Assembly (NCBI RefSeq): GCF_029504575.1
Contig: NZ_JAQFII010000001.1
Coordinates: 5,339,001 to 5,403,000 of the forward strand
Source of the DNA: Streptomyces sp. SPB162
GTDB lineage: Bacteria > Actinomycetota > Actinomycetes > Streptomycetales > Streptomycetaceae
Length of the DNA stretch: 64,000 bases
Reading direction: 5' to 3'
How positions within the stretch are numbered: the stretch's first letter is position 1; every line of letters begins with the position of its first letter. The notes under the pieces were generated by a model that had not been told where the DNA came from, did not search any database, and saw only the letters and a program-made list of their open reading frames with translations. The translations under genes and the position numbers were made by a program. Shown in pieces: positions 33,106 through 42,590 of the stretch.

Positions 33106-33422
33106 CGGCCGTGACGACACCGGGCGCACCAACAGAAGCAGCGCTGCCCGCCGAGGAGTCGGCAGCGGACGTGGCGGCAGCGGACGTGCCGGCAGCGGAC
33201 GTGCCGGCAGCGCACGTGGCGGCGGACGAACTGCTCATCCAGTTCGTCCGCGGCGAGCCGGACGACGAACAGGTGGCCGCCGCGACGGTCGCCCTGCTCG
33301 CCGTGCTCCGCCAGAAGGCCGCAGCCGACGACGACCAGGGCCCGCGGAACGGCCGGAGCAGCCGGCCCCTGCGCTGGACCCCTGACGGCTACAACCCGCC
33401 GGGCGCCTGGGCCTACGGCTGA
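33102..33422 (+). CDS. Acyl-CoA carboxylase epsilon subunit
   Basis: The 106-residue protein has the actinobacterial epsilon-subunit layout: a low-complexity Ala/Asp N-terminus, then LLIQFVRGEPDDEQVAA and a C-terminal Trp/Pro/Gly motif (GYNPPGAWAYG). The epsilon subunit strengthens assembly of alpha and beta subunits in Streptomyces carboxylases. The GTG start lies within GTGA shared with the beta-subunit stop, so expression is coupled. The N-terminal linker includes four 15-base tandem repeats. Confidence 0.88.
   Translation: MTAVTTPGAPTEAALPAEESAADVAAADVPAADVPAAHVAADELLIQFVRGEPDDEQVAAATVALLAVLRQKAAADDDQGPRNGRSSRPLRWTPDGYNPPGAWAYG
33162..33221. repeat. Four tandem 15-base units in the epsilon subunit gene
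   Basis: Units GCAGCGGACGTGSCG repeat at 33162, 33177, 33192 and 33207 with one or two substitutions, encoding repeated A-A-D-V-P/A. The unit is a multiple of three, so copy changes would keep the frame. Confidence 0.9.
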
Positions 33423-33449
33423 CCCGCCGCGCCCCGCGACCGGCCGCTC

Positions 33450-33481
33450 GTGCCCCGGATCCGCTGACGGATCCGGGGCAC
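33450..33481 (+). terminator. Terminator of the carboxylase operon
   Basis: A perfect 14-bp stem (33450-33463 with 33468-33481, loop CTGA) lies 27 bases after the epsilon-subunit stop. Confidence 0.88.
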
Positions 33482-33539
33482 GGGCATGTCCGAGCCTCGA
33501 AGCTCGAACCCCGAACGACCGGCCCCGGGCAACACTGAA

Positions 33540-33568
33540 CCCACCGCCTCACTCACTGAGGCGGTGGG
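33540..33568. terminator. Second hairpin in the convergent gap, probable terminator
   Basis: A perfect 12-bp stem (33540-33551 with 33557-33568, loop CTCAC), followed by a run of G on the plus strand. It probably ends the minus-strand membrane protein transcript and backs up the carboxylase terminator. Confidence 0.8.
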
Positions 33569-33606
33569 ACGGTGGGGGGGGGAGCGGGCGGAACAGTACA
33601 AATGCC

Positions 33607-33666
33607 GGTACGGGTACAGGTACAGGTACAGGTACAGGTACAGGTCCAGGTCCAGATGCAGGTGCA
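33607..33666. repeat. Hexanucleotide microsatellite, about ten units
   Basis: GGTACG, then five GGTACA units, then two GGTCCA and two more diverged units, running up to two bases before the stop codon of the minus-strand membrane protein gene. Nothing suggests it is coding. Confidence 0.9.
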
Positions 33667-33668
33667 GG

Positions 33669-34235
33669 TCAGACCGTCTGGTGCGCGCGGCGCGCGGCGA
33701 CGGCCTTCGGGTAGCGGATCGTGAAGAGCACGGGGATCACGAAGCTGGCGACCTTGACGACGATCATGGGTGTCGTCGCGTGCGCGTCGGCGCGGATGAT
33801 GAAGGCCAGCACGACGGCGGCGGCTGCGAAGGAGAGCCCCCACACCTGGGTGATGACGGCGTTGGTCCGGTAGAACGCCTCCGTGCGGGCGACCTTCTCC
33901 GGTACGAGTTTGCGTGCGATGCCGAGGGTGAACGGCCGACGGATGAGCAGCGAGCCCCAGGCGGTGAGGGCCAGCCATGCGTCGACGAGAGCCGGCCCGT
34001 AACGGACCAGATCCGAGTCCGGTCGCGCGTAGGACAGCCAGGCGATCCCCGCGAAGAACACGAACGCGCTGGTCTCGATCACCATCTCGTCCCAGTTCTT
34101 GCCGGACTTGCGGTCGCGCCAGATCACCACTGCGGCGATCCCGAGCCCGACCAGTGCACCCTTGCGCCAGTCATCGCTCGTGGCGACGAAGGCATAGGCG
34201 ATCCACGGGAGGAAGCTGATGAGGTAGCGGGTCAT
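33669..34235 (-). CDS. Small integral membrane protein of unknown function
   Basis: The 188-residue product begins MTRYLISFLPWIAYAF and has about five or six hydrophobic segments (for example GALVGLGIAAVVIW, ETSAFVFFAGIAWLSY, VWGLSFAAAAVVLAFII, IVVKVASFVIPVLFTI) with charged loops (WRDRKSGKNWDE; RPFTLGIARKLVPEK). AAAGGAG precedes the ATG at 34235 at ideal spacing, so it is a real gene. I do not recognise the family. It is divergent from metK and shares the control region at 34236-34446. Confidence 0.75.
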   Translation of the reverse strand: MTRYLISFLPWIAYAFVATSDDWRKGALVGLGIAAVVIWRDRKSGKNWDEMVIETSAFVFFAGIAWLSYARPDSDLVRYGPALVDAWLALTAWGSLLIRRPFTLGIARKLVPEKVARTEAFYRTNAVITQVWGLSFAAAAVVLAFIIRADAHATTPMIVVKVASFVIPVLFTIRYPKAVAARRAHQTV

Positions 34236-34446
34236 GGATAGCTCCTTTCTCGCATCCATTGCGACAGGTGGGACTAAAGCGCCCCTAAAGCGATCCACGG
34301 CCCGCAAGAGCATCAAAAAAGGCTACCCCCGCCCGACGGTGCGTGCGCAGGTTTCGCTTTAGCCGTCCGCAAGGAGCCGATCGCACGCTCTCGTGGATAT
34401 CGCTCCCATGCCCACCGGAGCGTTGGATACGCATCTGGAGGAATCC
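34236..34446. promoter_or_regulatory. Divergent control region with CTAAAGCG boxes upstream of metK
   Basis: Two identical CTAAAGCG boxes at 34274-34281 and 34285-34292 are spaced 11 bases start to start, one helical turn, and an inverted copy CGCTTTAG lies at 34355-34362. A/T-rich octamers like this are rare in the window, and direct repeats at 11-base spacing are the pattern bound by SARP activators. The region also contains a short A6 run (34315-34320). I see no SAM or SAH riboswitch consensus. The metK ribosome-binding site GGAGGAA is at 34436-34442. Confidence 0.55.
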
Positions 34447-35646
34447 ATGGCCCGTCGCCTTTTCACGTCGGAATCGGTTACCGAGGGACACCCCGACAAA
34501 ATCGCCGACCAGATCAGTGACTCGGTCCTCGACGCACTCCTCGGGCAGGATCGCGCCGCCCGGGTCGCTGTCGAAACCCTGATCACGACCGGTCAGGTGC
34601 ACATCGCCGGTGAGGTCACCACGTCCGCGTACGCCGATATCCCGGCGATCGTGCGGCAGACGGTACTGGATATCGGTTACGACTCGTCCGCGAAGGGCTT
34701 CGACGGTGCCTCGTGCGGGGTGTCGGTGTCGATCGGCGCCCAGTCGCCGGACATCGCGCAGGGCGTGGACACGGCGTATGAGTCGCGGGTGGAGGGCGGC
34801 GAGGACGACCTCGACCGCCAGGGCGCCGGCGACCAGGGCCTGATGTTCGGCTACGCGTGCGACGACACGCCCGAGTTGATGCCACTGCCCATCGCCCTGG
34901 CCCACCGCCTCTCCCGCCGCCTCTCCGCGGTGCGCAAGAGCGGCCGGCTGGCGTACCTGCGCCCGGACGGCAAGACCCAGGTCACCATCGAGTACGACGG
35001 CAGCAAGGCCGTACGCCTCGACACCGTCGTGATCTCCAGCCAACACGCGCCCGACATCAGCCTGGACTCGCTGCTCGCCCCGGACATCCGCGAGTTCGTC
35101 GTGGAGCCGGAGCTCGAAGCCCTCGGTGCCACGCTGTCCACGGAGGGGTACCGGCTGCTCGTCAACCCGACCGGCCGCTTCGAGGTGGGCGGTCCGATGG
35201 GTGACGCGGGACTGACCGGCCGGAAGATCATTGTCGACACGTACGGCGGCATGGCCCGGCACGGCGGCGGCGCGTTCTCCGGCAAGGACCCGTCCAAGGT
35301 GGACCGTTCCGCCGCGTACGCGATGCGCTGGGTGGCGAAGAACGTCGTCGCCGCCGAGCTGGCCACGCGCTGCGAAGTCCAGGTCGCGTACGCCATCGGC
35401 AAGGCGGCCCCCGTCGGGCTGTTCGTCGAGACCTTCGGCACCGAGACCATCCCCGTGGCCCGCATCCAGGACGCCGTCAGCCAGGTCTTCGACCTGCGCC
35501 CGGCCGCCATCGTGCGAGACCTCGACCTGCTGCGTCCCATCTACGCGCAGACCGCCGCCTACGGCCACTTCGGCCGGACGGACACCGACTTCACCTGGGA
35601 GTCCACCGACCGGGCGGCCAAACTCCGCCAGGCCGCCGGCCTCTGA
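34447..35646 (+). CDS. metK: S-adenosylmethionine synthetase
   Basis: The 399-residue enzyme makes SAM from methionine and ATP. It shows TEGHPDKIADQISD near the start, the hallmark GAGDQGLMFGYA, and GGGAFSGKDPSKVDRSAAY. ATG 34447 follows GGAGGAA, and starting here gives the standard N-terminus MARRLFTSESV. It is the first gene of a five-gene activated-methyl cycle operon (metK, adenosine-kinase-like, metH, metF, ahcY). A second housekeeping metK is expected elsewhere in the genome, making this a likely pathway-dedicated copy. Confidence 0.97.
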   Translation: MARRLFTSESVTEGHPDKIADQISDSVLDALLGQDRAARVAVETLITTGQVHIAGEVTTSAYADIPAIVRQTVLDIGYDSSAKGFDGASCGVSVSIGAQSPDIAQGVDTAYESRVEGGEDDLDRQGAGDQGLMFGYACDDTPELMPLPIALAHRLSRRLSAVRKSGRLAYLRPDGKTQVTIEYDGSKAVRLDTVVISSQHAPDISLDSLLAPDIREFVVEPELEALGATLSTEGYRLLVNPTGRFEVGGPMGDAGLTGRKIIVDTYGGMARHGGGAFSGKDPSKVDRSAAYAMRWVAKNVVAAELATRCEVQVAYAIGKAAPVGLFVETFGTETIPVARIQDAVSQVFDLRPAAIVRDLDLLRPIYAQTAAYGHFGRTDTDFTWESTDRAAKLRQAAGL

Positions 35647-35712
35647 CAGCCGGCCGAGGAAGAGCAGCCGACGAAGAGCAGAGGAAGAGCACCGGAGGAG
35701 TGAGTGACTGAG

Positions 35713-36697
35713 ATGCGCACCGCCATCACAGGATCCATCGCAACCGACCATCTGATGGTCTTCCCCGGTCGGTTCACCGACCACCTGGTCGCCGACCAGC
35801 TCAAGAACGTGTCCCTGTCCTTCCTCGCCGACACCCTGGAGGTCCGGCGAGGAGGGGTGGCGGCGAACATCGCCTTCGGCATGGGGCAGCTCGGCCTCGC
35901 CCCCGTCCTGGTCGGCGCGGTCGGCCCGGACTTCGCCGACTACCAGATCTGGCTCAAGCAGCACGGCGTCGACACCGACTCCGTACAGGTCTCCCACGAG
36001 CACCAGACGGCCCGCTTCGTCTGCACCACCGACTCGGTGCAGAACCAGATCGCCACGTTCTACGCGGGCGCCATGTCCGAGGCCCGCCGGATCGCCCTCG
36101 CCCCCGTCACGGAACGCGCCGGCGCCCTCGACCTGGTCGTCATCGCGCCCAATGACCCCGAGGCGATGCTCCGGCACACCGCCGAATGCCGCGAGCTGGG
36201 CATCCCCTTCGCGGCTGACCCCTCGCAGCAACTCGCGCGCCTGGACGGGGAGTCGGTACGCCTGCTCCTCGACGGCCCCCGGTACCCTCTTCGGCAACGA
36301 GTACGAGGCGGCGCTCCTCCAGGAGCGCAGCGGCTGGAACGCGGAACAGGTGCTCGAGCGCGTCGGCACGTGGATCACCACACTCGGCGCTCAAGGCGTC
36401 CGGATCGAGCGCGCGGGCGAGGCCCCGATCCTCGTACCGGCCGCTCCGACCAACGGGGCCACCGAGCCCACCGGCGTCGGTGACGCCTTCCGCGCCGGAT
36501 TCCTCGCCGGCGTCTCCTGGGACCTCTCCCTGCGACGCTCGGCCGAACTGGGCTGCGCCGTCGCCACCGTCGTCCTCGAGTCCGTCGGCACCCAGGAGTA
36601 CGCCCTCTCAGCGGCTGACCTGCTCGGACGGCTACGGGCCGGCTACGGCACCGAGTCCGCCGCCGAGCTCGAACCGCACCTGGCGGTCCTGTCATGA
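35713..36697 (+). CDS. PfkB-family kinase, probable adenosine kinase (frameshifted as sequenced)
   Basis: The repaired 327-residue protein is a ribokinase/PfkB-family kinase: TGSIATDHL at the N-terminus, RRGGVAANIAFGMGQLG (substrate binding), and TGVGDAFRAGF with the catalytic Asp. Between ahcY-type and met genes the natural substrate is adenosine released from SAH, converting it to AMP and pulling SAH hydrolysis forward. The frame changes in TACCCTCTT around 36282-36290; deleting one C restores GPRYLFGNEYE and leads into the C-terminal half. ATG 35713 preserves the conserved MRTAITGS start; GTG 35704 is possible. Its stop overlaps metH (ATGA). Confidence 0.82.
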
Positions 36698-39600
36698 GCG
36701 GGACGTCGCGGGCCGACGCGCTGCGTCGGGCGTTCGCCACCCGGGTGGTCGTGGCGGACGGTGCGATGGGCACGATGCTGCAGGCGCAGGATCCGTCGTT
36801 GGACGACTTCGAGAACCTGGAGGGCTGTAACGAGGTGCTGAACGTGACCCGCCCGGACATCGTCCGGTCGGTGCACGAGGAGTATTTCGCGGCGGGTGTG
36901 GACTGCGTCGAGACGAACACCTTCGGTGCGAACCTGGCGGCGCTGGGGGAGTACGACATCCCCGGGCGGATCCACGAACTGTCGCTGACGGGTGCCCGGT
37001 TGGCCCGTGAGGTGGCGGACGCTTTCGCGACGCCCGACCGGCCGCGCTGGGTGCTCGGCTCCGTCGGCCCGGGCACGAAGCTGCCAACGCTCGGCCATGC
37101 GCCCTATGCGCTGCTTCGCGACGGATACGAGGCGAACGTGGCCGGCCTCATCGAGGGCGGCGCGGACGCGATCCTGGTGGAGACGACACAGGACCTGCTG
37201 CAGACCAAAGCCGCCATCGTGGGTGCCCGGCGGGCGATGAGCGCCGCGGGAAGGCCTCTGCCACTGATCTGCCAGGTCACGGTGGAGACGACGGGCACGA
37301 TGCTGCTCGGTTCCGAGATCGGCGCGGCGCTGACGGCGCTGGAGCCGCTGGGCATCGACATGATCGGCCTGAACTGCGCCACCGGTCCGGCCGAGATGAG
37401 CGAGCACCTGCGCTACCTCGCCCGGCACGCCCGCACCCAGGTCTCCTGCATGCCGAACGCGGGGCTGCCGGTGCTGGGTAAGGACGGGGCGCACTACCCG
37501 TTGTCGCCGCAGGAGTTGGCGGACGCGCATGAGACGTTCGTGCGGGAGTATGGGTTGTCGCTGGTGGGTGGGTGCTGCGGGACGACGCCGGAGCATCTGC
37601 GGCAGGTGGTGGAGCGCGTGCGGGGCCTGGACCTGGCACCGCGCAGCCCGCGCCCCGAACCGGGCGCCGCCTCGCTCTACCAGACCGTCCCGTTCCGGCA
37701 GGACACCTCCTACCTGGCGATCGGTGAGCGGACCAACGCCAACGGGTCGAAGAAGTTCCGTGAGGCGATGTTGGAGGGCCGCTGGGACGACTGCGTGGAG
37801 ATGGCCCGCGACCAGATCCGCGAGGGCGCCCACCTGCTCGACCTGTGTGTGGACTACGTCGGCCGTGACGGGGCCGCGGACATGGCGGAGATCGCCGGCC
37901 GCTTCGCGACCGCCTCCACCCTTCCCATCGTGCTGGACTCCACCGAGGTCCCGGTGCTGCGGGCGGGGCTGGAGAAGCTCGGTGGCCGGGCGGTCATCAA
38001 CTCCGTCAACTACGAGGACGGCGACGGACCCGACTCCCGGTTCGCGCAGGTGACCGCTCTGGCGTCGGAGCATGGTGCGGCGTTGATCGCGCTGACGATC
38101 GATGAGGAGGGGCAAGCCCGTACCGCTGAGCACAAGGTGGCGATCGCGGAGCGGTTGATCGAGGATCTGACCGGTAACTGGGGCATTCACGAGTCCGACA
38201 TCCTGGTGGACTGCCTGACGTTCACGATCGCGACCGGTCAGGAGGAGTCCCGCAAGGACGGGATCGCCACGATCGAGGCGATCCGGGAGTTGAAGCGCCG
38301 CCATCCTGCGGTGCAGACGACGTTGGGCTTGTCGAACATCTCCTTCGGTCTGAACCCGGCCGCGCGCGTGGTGCTGAACTCCGTGTTCCTCAACGAGTGT
38401 GTGGCGGCGGGGTTGGATTCCGCGATCGTGCACGCGGCGAAGATCGTGCCGGTGGCGCGGATTCCGGAGGAGCAGCGGGAGATCGCGTTGGATCTGGTCT
38501 ATGACCGGCGGCGTGAGGGCTATGACCCGTTGCAGGCCTTCTTGGAGGCTTTCGAGGGTGTCGACATGAAGTCGGTCAAGGCGGGCCGTGCGGAGGAGTT
38601 GGCCGCGCTGCCGCTGGACGAGCGGTTGCAGCGGCGGATCATCGACGGCGAGAAGAACGGCCTGGACAAGGATCTGGACGAGGCCCTGGCGACCCGTCCT
38701 GCGCTGGCGATCGTCAACGACACGCTGCTGGAGGGCATGAAGGTCGTCGGGGAGCTGTTCGGGTCGGGTCAGATGCAGTTGCCGTTCGTGCTGCAGTCCG
38801 CCGAGGTCATGAAGACCGCGGTGGCGTACCTCGAACCGCACATGGAGAAGTCCGACGCGGAGGGCAAGGGCACGATCGTGCTGGCCACCGTGCGCGGGGA
38901 CGTGCATGACATCGGCAAGAACCTCGTCGACATCATCCTGTCGAACAACGGCTACAACGTCGTGAACCTGGGCATCAAGCAGCCCGTCGCGGCGATCCTG
39001 GACGCGGCCACCGAGCACAAGGCCGACGTGATCGGCATGTCCGGGCTCCTCGTGAAGTCGACCGTGATCATGAAGGAGAACCTGCAGGAGCTCAACCAGC
39101 GCAAGATGGCCGCCGACTACCCCGTCATCCTGGGTGGCGCCGCCCTGACCCGCGCCTACGTCGAGCAGGACCTGCACGAGATCTACGAAGGCGAGGTCCG
39201 CTACGCCCGCGACGCCTTCGAGGGCCTGCGGCTGATGGACGCCCTGATCGCCGTCAAACGCGGCGTCCCCGGAGCGGTCCTCCCCAAACTCAAGCAGCGC
39301 CGCGTCGCCGCCGTCGACCGTCCCGTACGTACCCCCGTCGCACCGGAACTCCTACCCGCCCGTTCTGACGTGGCCGCTGACAACCCCGTCCCGAAGGCGC
39401 CCTTCCTGGGGACGCGGATCGTGAAGGGCATCCCGCTCGCCGAGTACTCCTCCTGGCTGGACGAGCGGGCCACGTTCATGGGCCAGTGGGGGCTGAAGGC
39501 GGCCCGTGGAGGCGGGCCCTCGTACGAGGAGCTGGTGGAGACCGAGGGCCGGCCCCGGCTGCGGATGTGGCTGGACCGGCTGCACACCGAGAACATGCTG

Positions 39601-40179
39601 GAGGCGGCCGTCGTCTACGGCTACTTCCCCTGCGTCTCCAAGGGCGACGACCTGATCATTCTGGACGAGAAGACCGGCGGCGAGAGCCACCGCTTCACGT
39701 TCCCCCGCCAACACCGCGACCGGCACCTCTGCCTGTCGGACTTCTTCCGCCCCGAGGGCACCGGTGAGCCCGACGTCATCGCGCTCACCGTCGTGACCAT
39801 GGGGAACAAGGTCTCCGAGGTGGCGAACGAACTGTTCGCCGCCAACGCCTATCGCGACTATCTCGAACTGCACGGTCTGTCCGTGCAGTTGACCGAGGCG
39901 TTGGCGGAGTACTGGCACTCCCGGATCCGTACGGAGCTGGGGATCGCGGGCGCCGACCCGGACAACCTGGACGCGATGTTCCGTACCGAGTACCAGGGCT
40001 GCCGCTATTCGCTCGGGTATCCGGCCTGCCCGGACCTGGAGGACCGCGCCAAGATCATGGACCTGCTCAAGCCGGAACGTATCGGCGTCGTCCTGTCCGA
40101 GGAGTTCCAGCTGCACCCCGAGCAGTCCACCGACGCGATCGTCATCCACCACCCGGAAGCCAGCTACTACAAGGCGTGA
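36694..40179 (+). CDS. metH: Cobalamin-dependent methionine synthase
   Basis: The 1161-residue protein regenerates methionine from homocysteine using 5-methyl-tetrahydrofolate. Domains in order: homocysteine-binding barrel (about 1-310) with zinc cysteines in GLNCATGP and GGCCGTTPEH; pterin-binding barrel (about 330-600; LAIGERTNANGSKKF); cobalamin module (about 640-890) with DVHDIGKNLV, whose His binds cobalt; and the SAM-dependent reactivation domain (about 930-1161) with SLGYPACPDLEDR. It is full length. The start overlaps the kinase stop, and metF follows after 17 bases. Confidence 0.97.
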   Translation: MSGTSRADALRRAFATRVVVADGAMGTMLQAQDPSLDDFENLEGCNEVLNVTRPDIVRSVHEEYFAAGVDCVETNTFGANLAALGEYDIPGRIHELSLTGARLAREVADAFATPDRPRWVLGSVGPGTKLPTLGHAPYALLRDGYEANVAGLIEGGADAILVETTQDLLQTKAAIVGARRAMSAAGRPLPLICQVTVETTGTMLLGSEIGAALTALEPLGIDMIGLNCATGPAEMSEHLRYLARHARTQVSCMPNAGLPVLGKDGAHYPLSPQELADAHETFVREYGLSLVGGCCGTTPEHLRQVVERVRGLDLAPRSPRPEPGAASLYQTVPFRQDTSYLAIGERTNANGSKKFREAMLEGRWDDCVEMARDQIREGAHLLDLCVDYVGRDGAADMAEIAGRFATASTLPIVLDSTEVPVLRAGLEKLGGRAVINSVNYEDGDGPDSRFAQVTALASEHGAALIALTIDEEGQARTAEHKVAIAERLIEDLTGNWGIHESDILVDCLTFTIATGQEESRKDGIATIEAIRELKRRHPAVQTTLGLSNISFGLNPAARVVLNSVFLNECVAAGLDSAIVHAAKIVPVARIPEEQREIALDLVYDRRREGYDPLQAFLEAFEGVDMKSVKAGRAEELAALPLDERLQRRIIDGEKNGLDKDLDEALATRPALAIVNDTLLEGMKVVGELFGSGQMQLPFVLQSAEVMKTAVAYLEPHMEKSDAEGKGTIVLATVRGDVHDIGKNLVDIILSNNGYNVVNLGIKQPVAAILDAATEHKADVIGMSGLLVKSTVIMKENLQELNQRKMAADYPVILGGAALTRAYVEQDLHEIYEGEVRYARDAFEGLRLMDALIAVKRGVPGAVLPKLKQRRVAAVDRPVRTPVAPELLPARSDVAADNPVPKAPFLGTRIVKGIPLAEYSSWLDERATFMGQWGLKAARGGGPSYEELVETEGRPRLRMWLDRLHTENMLEAAVVYGYFPCVSKGDDLIILDEKTGGESHRFTFPRQHRDRHLCLSDFFRPEGTGEPDVIALTVVTMGNKVSEVANELFAANAYRDYLELHGLSVQLTEALAEYWHSRIRTELGIAGADPDNLDAMFRTEYQGCRYSLGYPACPDLEDRAKIMDLLKPERIGVVLSEEFQLHPEQSTDAIVIHHPEASYYKA

Positions 40180-40196
40180 GGAGGACTGTTCCCACG

Positions 40197-41091
40197 ATGC
40201 CGACCACACTGACCAGTACCGACCTGCGCGATGTCCTCGCCGCCGGCCAGCGCACGTTCTCCTTCGAGTTCTTCCCCCCGAAGACGGACGCGGGCGAACG
40301 CGTCCTGTGGGATGCGATCCGCCGCATCGAGGCCGTCGGGCCCACGTTCGTCTCGGTCACCTACGGCGCGGGCGGCTCGTCCCGCGACCGGACCGTGGAC
40401 GTCACCCGCCGCATCGCCACCGAGACGACGCTGCGGCCCGTCGCCCACCTGACCGCCGTCGGCCACACCGTGGCCGAGCTGCGGCAGATCGTCGGCCGGT
40501 ACGCGGACGCCGGGATCCGCGACGTCCTCGTCCTGCGCGGCGACCCGCCGGGCGACCCGCGCGGCCCGTGGGTGCGGCACCCCGGCGGCCTGGACCACGC
40601 GGCCGACCTCGTCGAGCTGGTCCGTTCCATCGGCGACTTCAGCATCGGCGTGGCGGCCTTCCCCGAGCGCCACCCCCGCTCGCCGAGCTGGGACGACGAC
40701 ATCCGGCACTTCGTCGACAAGTGCCGGGCAGGTGCCGACTACGCCATCACCCAGATGTTCTTCGACGCGGACGACTACCTGCGGCTGCGGGACCGGGTGG
40801 CCGCCGCCGGGTGCGACACGCCGATCATCCCGGAGATCATGCCCGCCACCGACGTGCGGCAGATCCGGCGCTTCGCCGAGCTGAGCGACGCGACTTTCCC
40901 GCCCGAGCTGGCCGAGCGGTTGGCGGCGGCGCAGCACGACCCGGGGACCGCTCACCGGATCGGGGTCGACCACGCGACGCGCCTGGCCGACCGCCTGCTC
41001 GACGCCGGTGCCCCGGGCCTGCACTACATCACCCTCAACCGGTCCACCGCGACGCTTGAGATCCACCAGAACCTGAACACAAGGAGCGCAG

Positions 41092-41114
<23 letters not shown>
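40197..41114 (+). CDS. metF: Methylenetetrahydrofolate reductase
   Basis: The 305-residue flavoenzyme reduces 5,10-methylene-THF to 5-methyl-THF for MetH. It shows FSFEFFPPKTDAGE with the catalytic Glu, SVTYGAGGSSRDRT, LRGDPPG and ITQMFFD. AGGAGGA at 40179-40185 supports ATG 40197. Its 3' end overlaps the start of ahcY by 23 bases, a strong sign of shared transcription. Confidence 0.96.
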
Positions 41115-42537
<1,423 letters not shown>

Positions 42538-42590
42538 CACAGGCGCCCGCGAGGGCGTGACGGTCACGGGCGCTGCGGGGTTCTCTCCCT

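Noticed and set aside
33607..33666. CRISPR array
   Set aside because: Units are contiguous six-base repeats without spacers; no cas genes in the window.
34262..34446. SAM or SAH riboswitch upstream of metK
   Set aside because: No SAM-I/IV P1-P3 consensus or SAH motif could be matched by eye; only the CTAAAGCG boxes stood out. A covariance-model search would settle it.
36643..39177. Long minus-strand frame opposite metH
   Set aside because: metH is complete with all four domains; the antisense product is compositional artefact.
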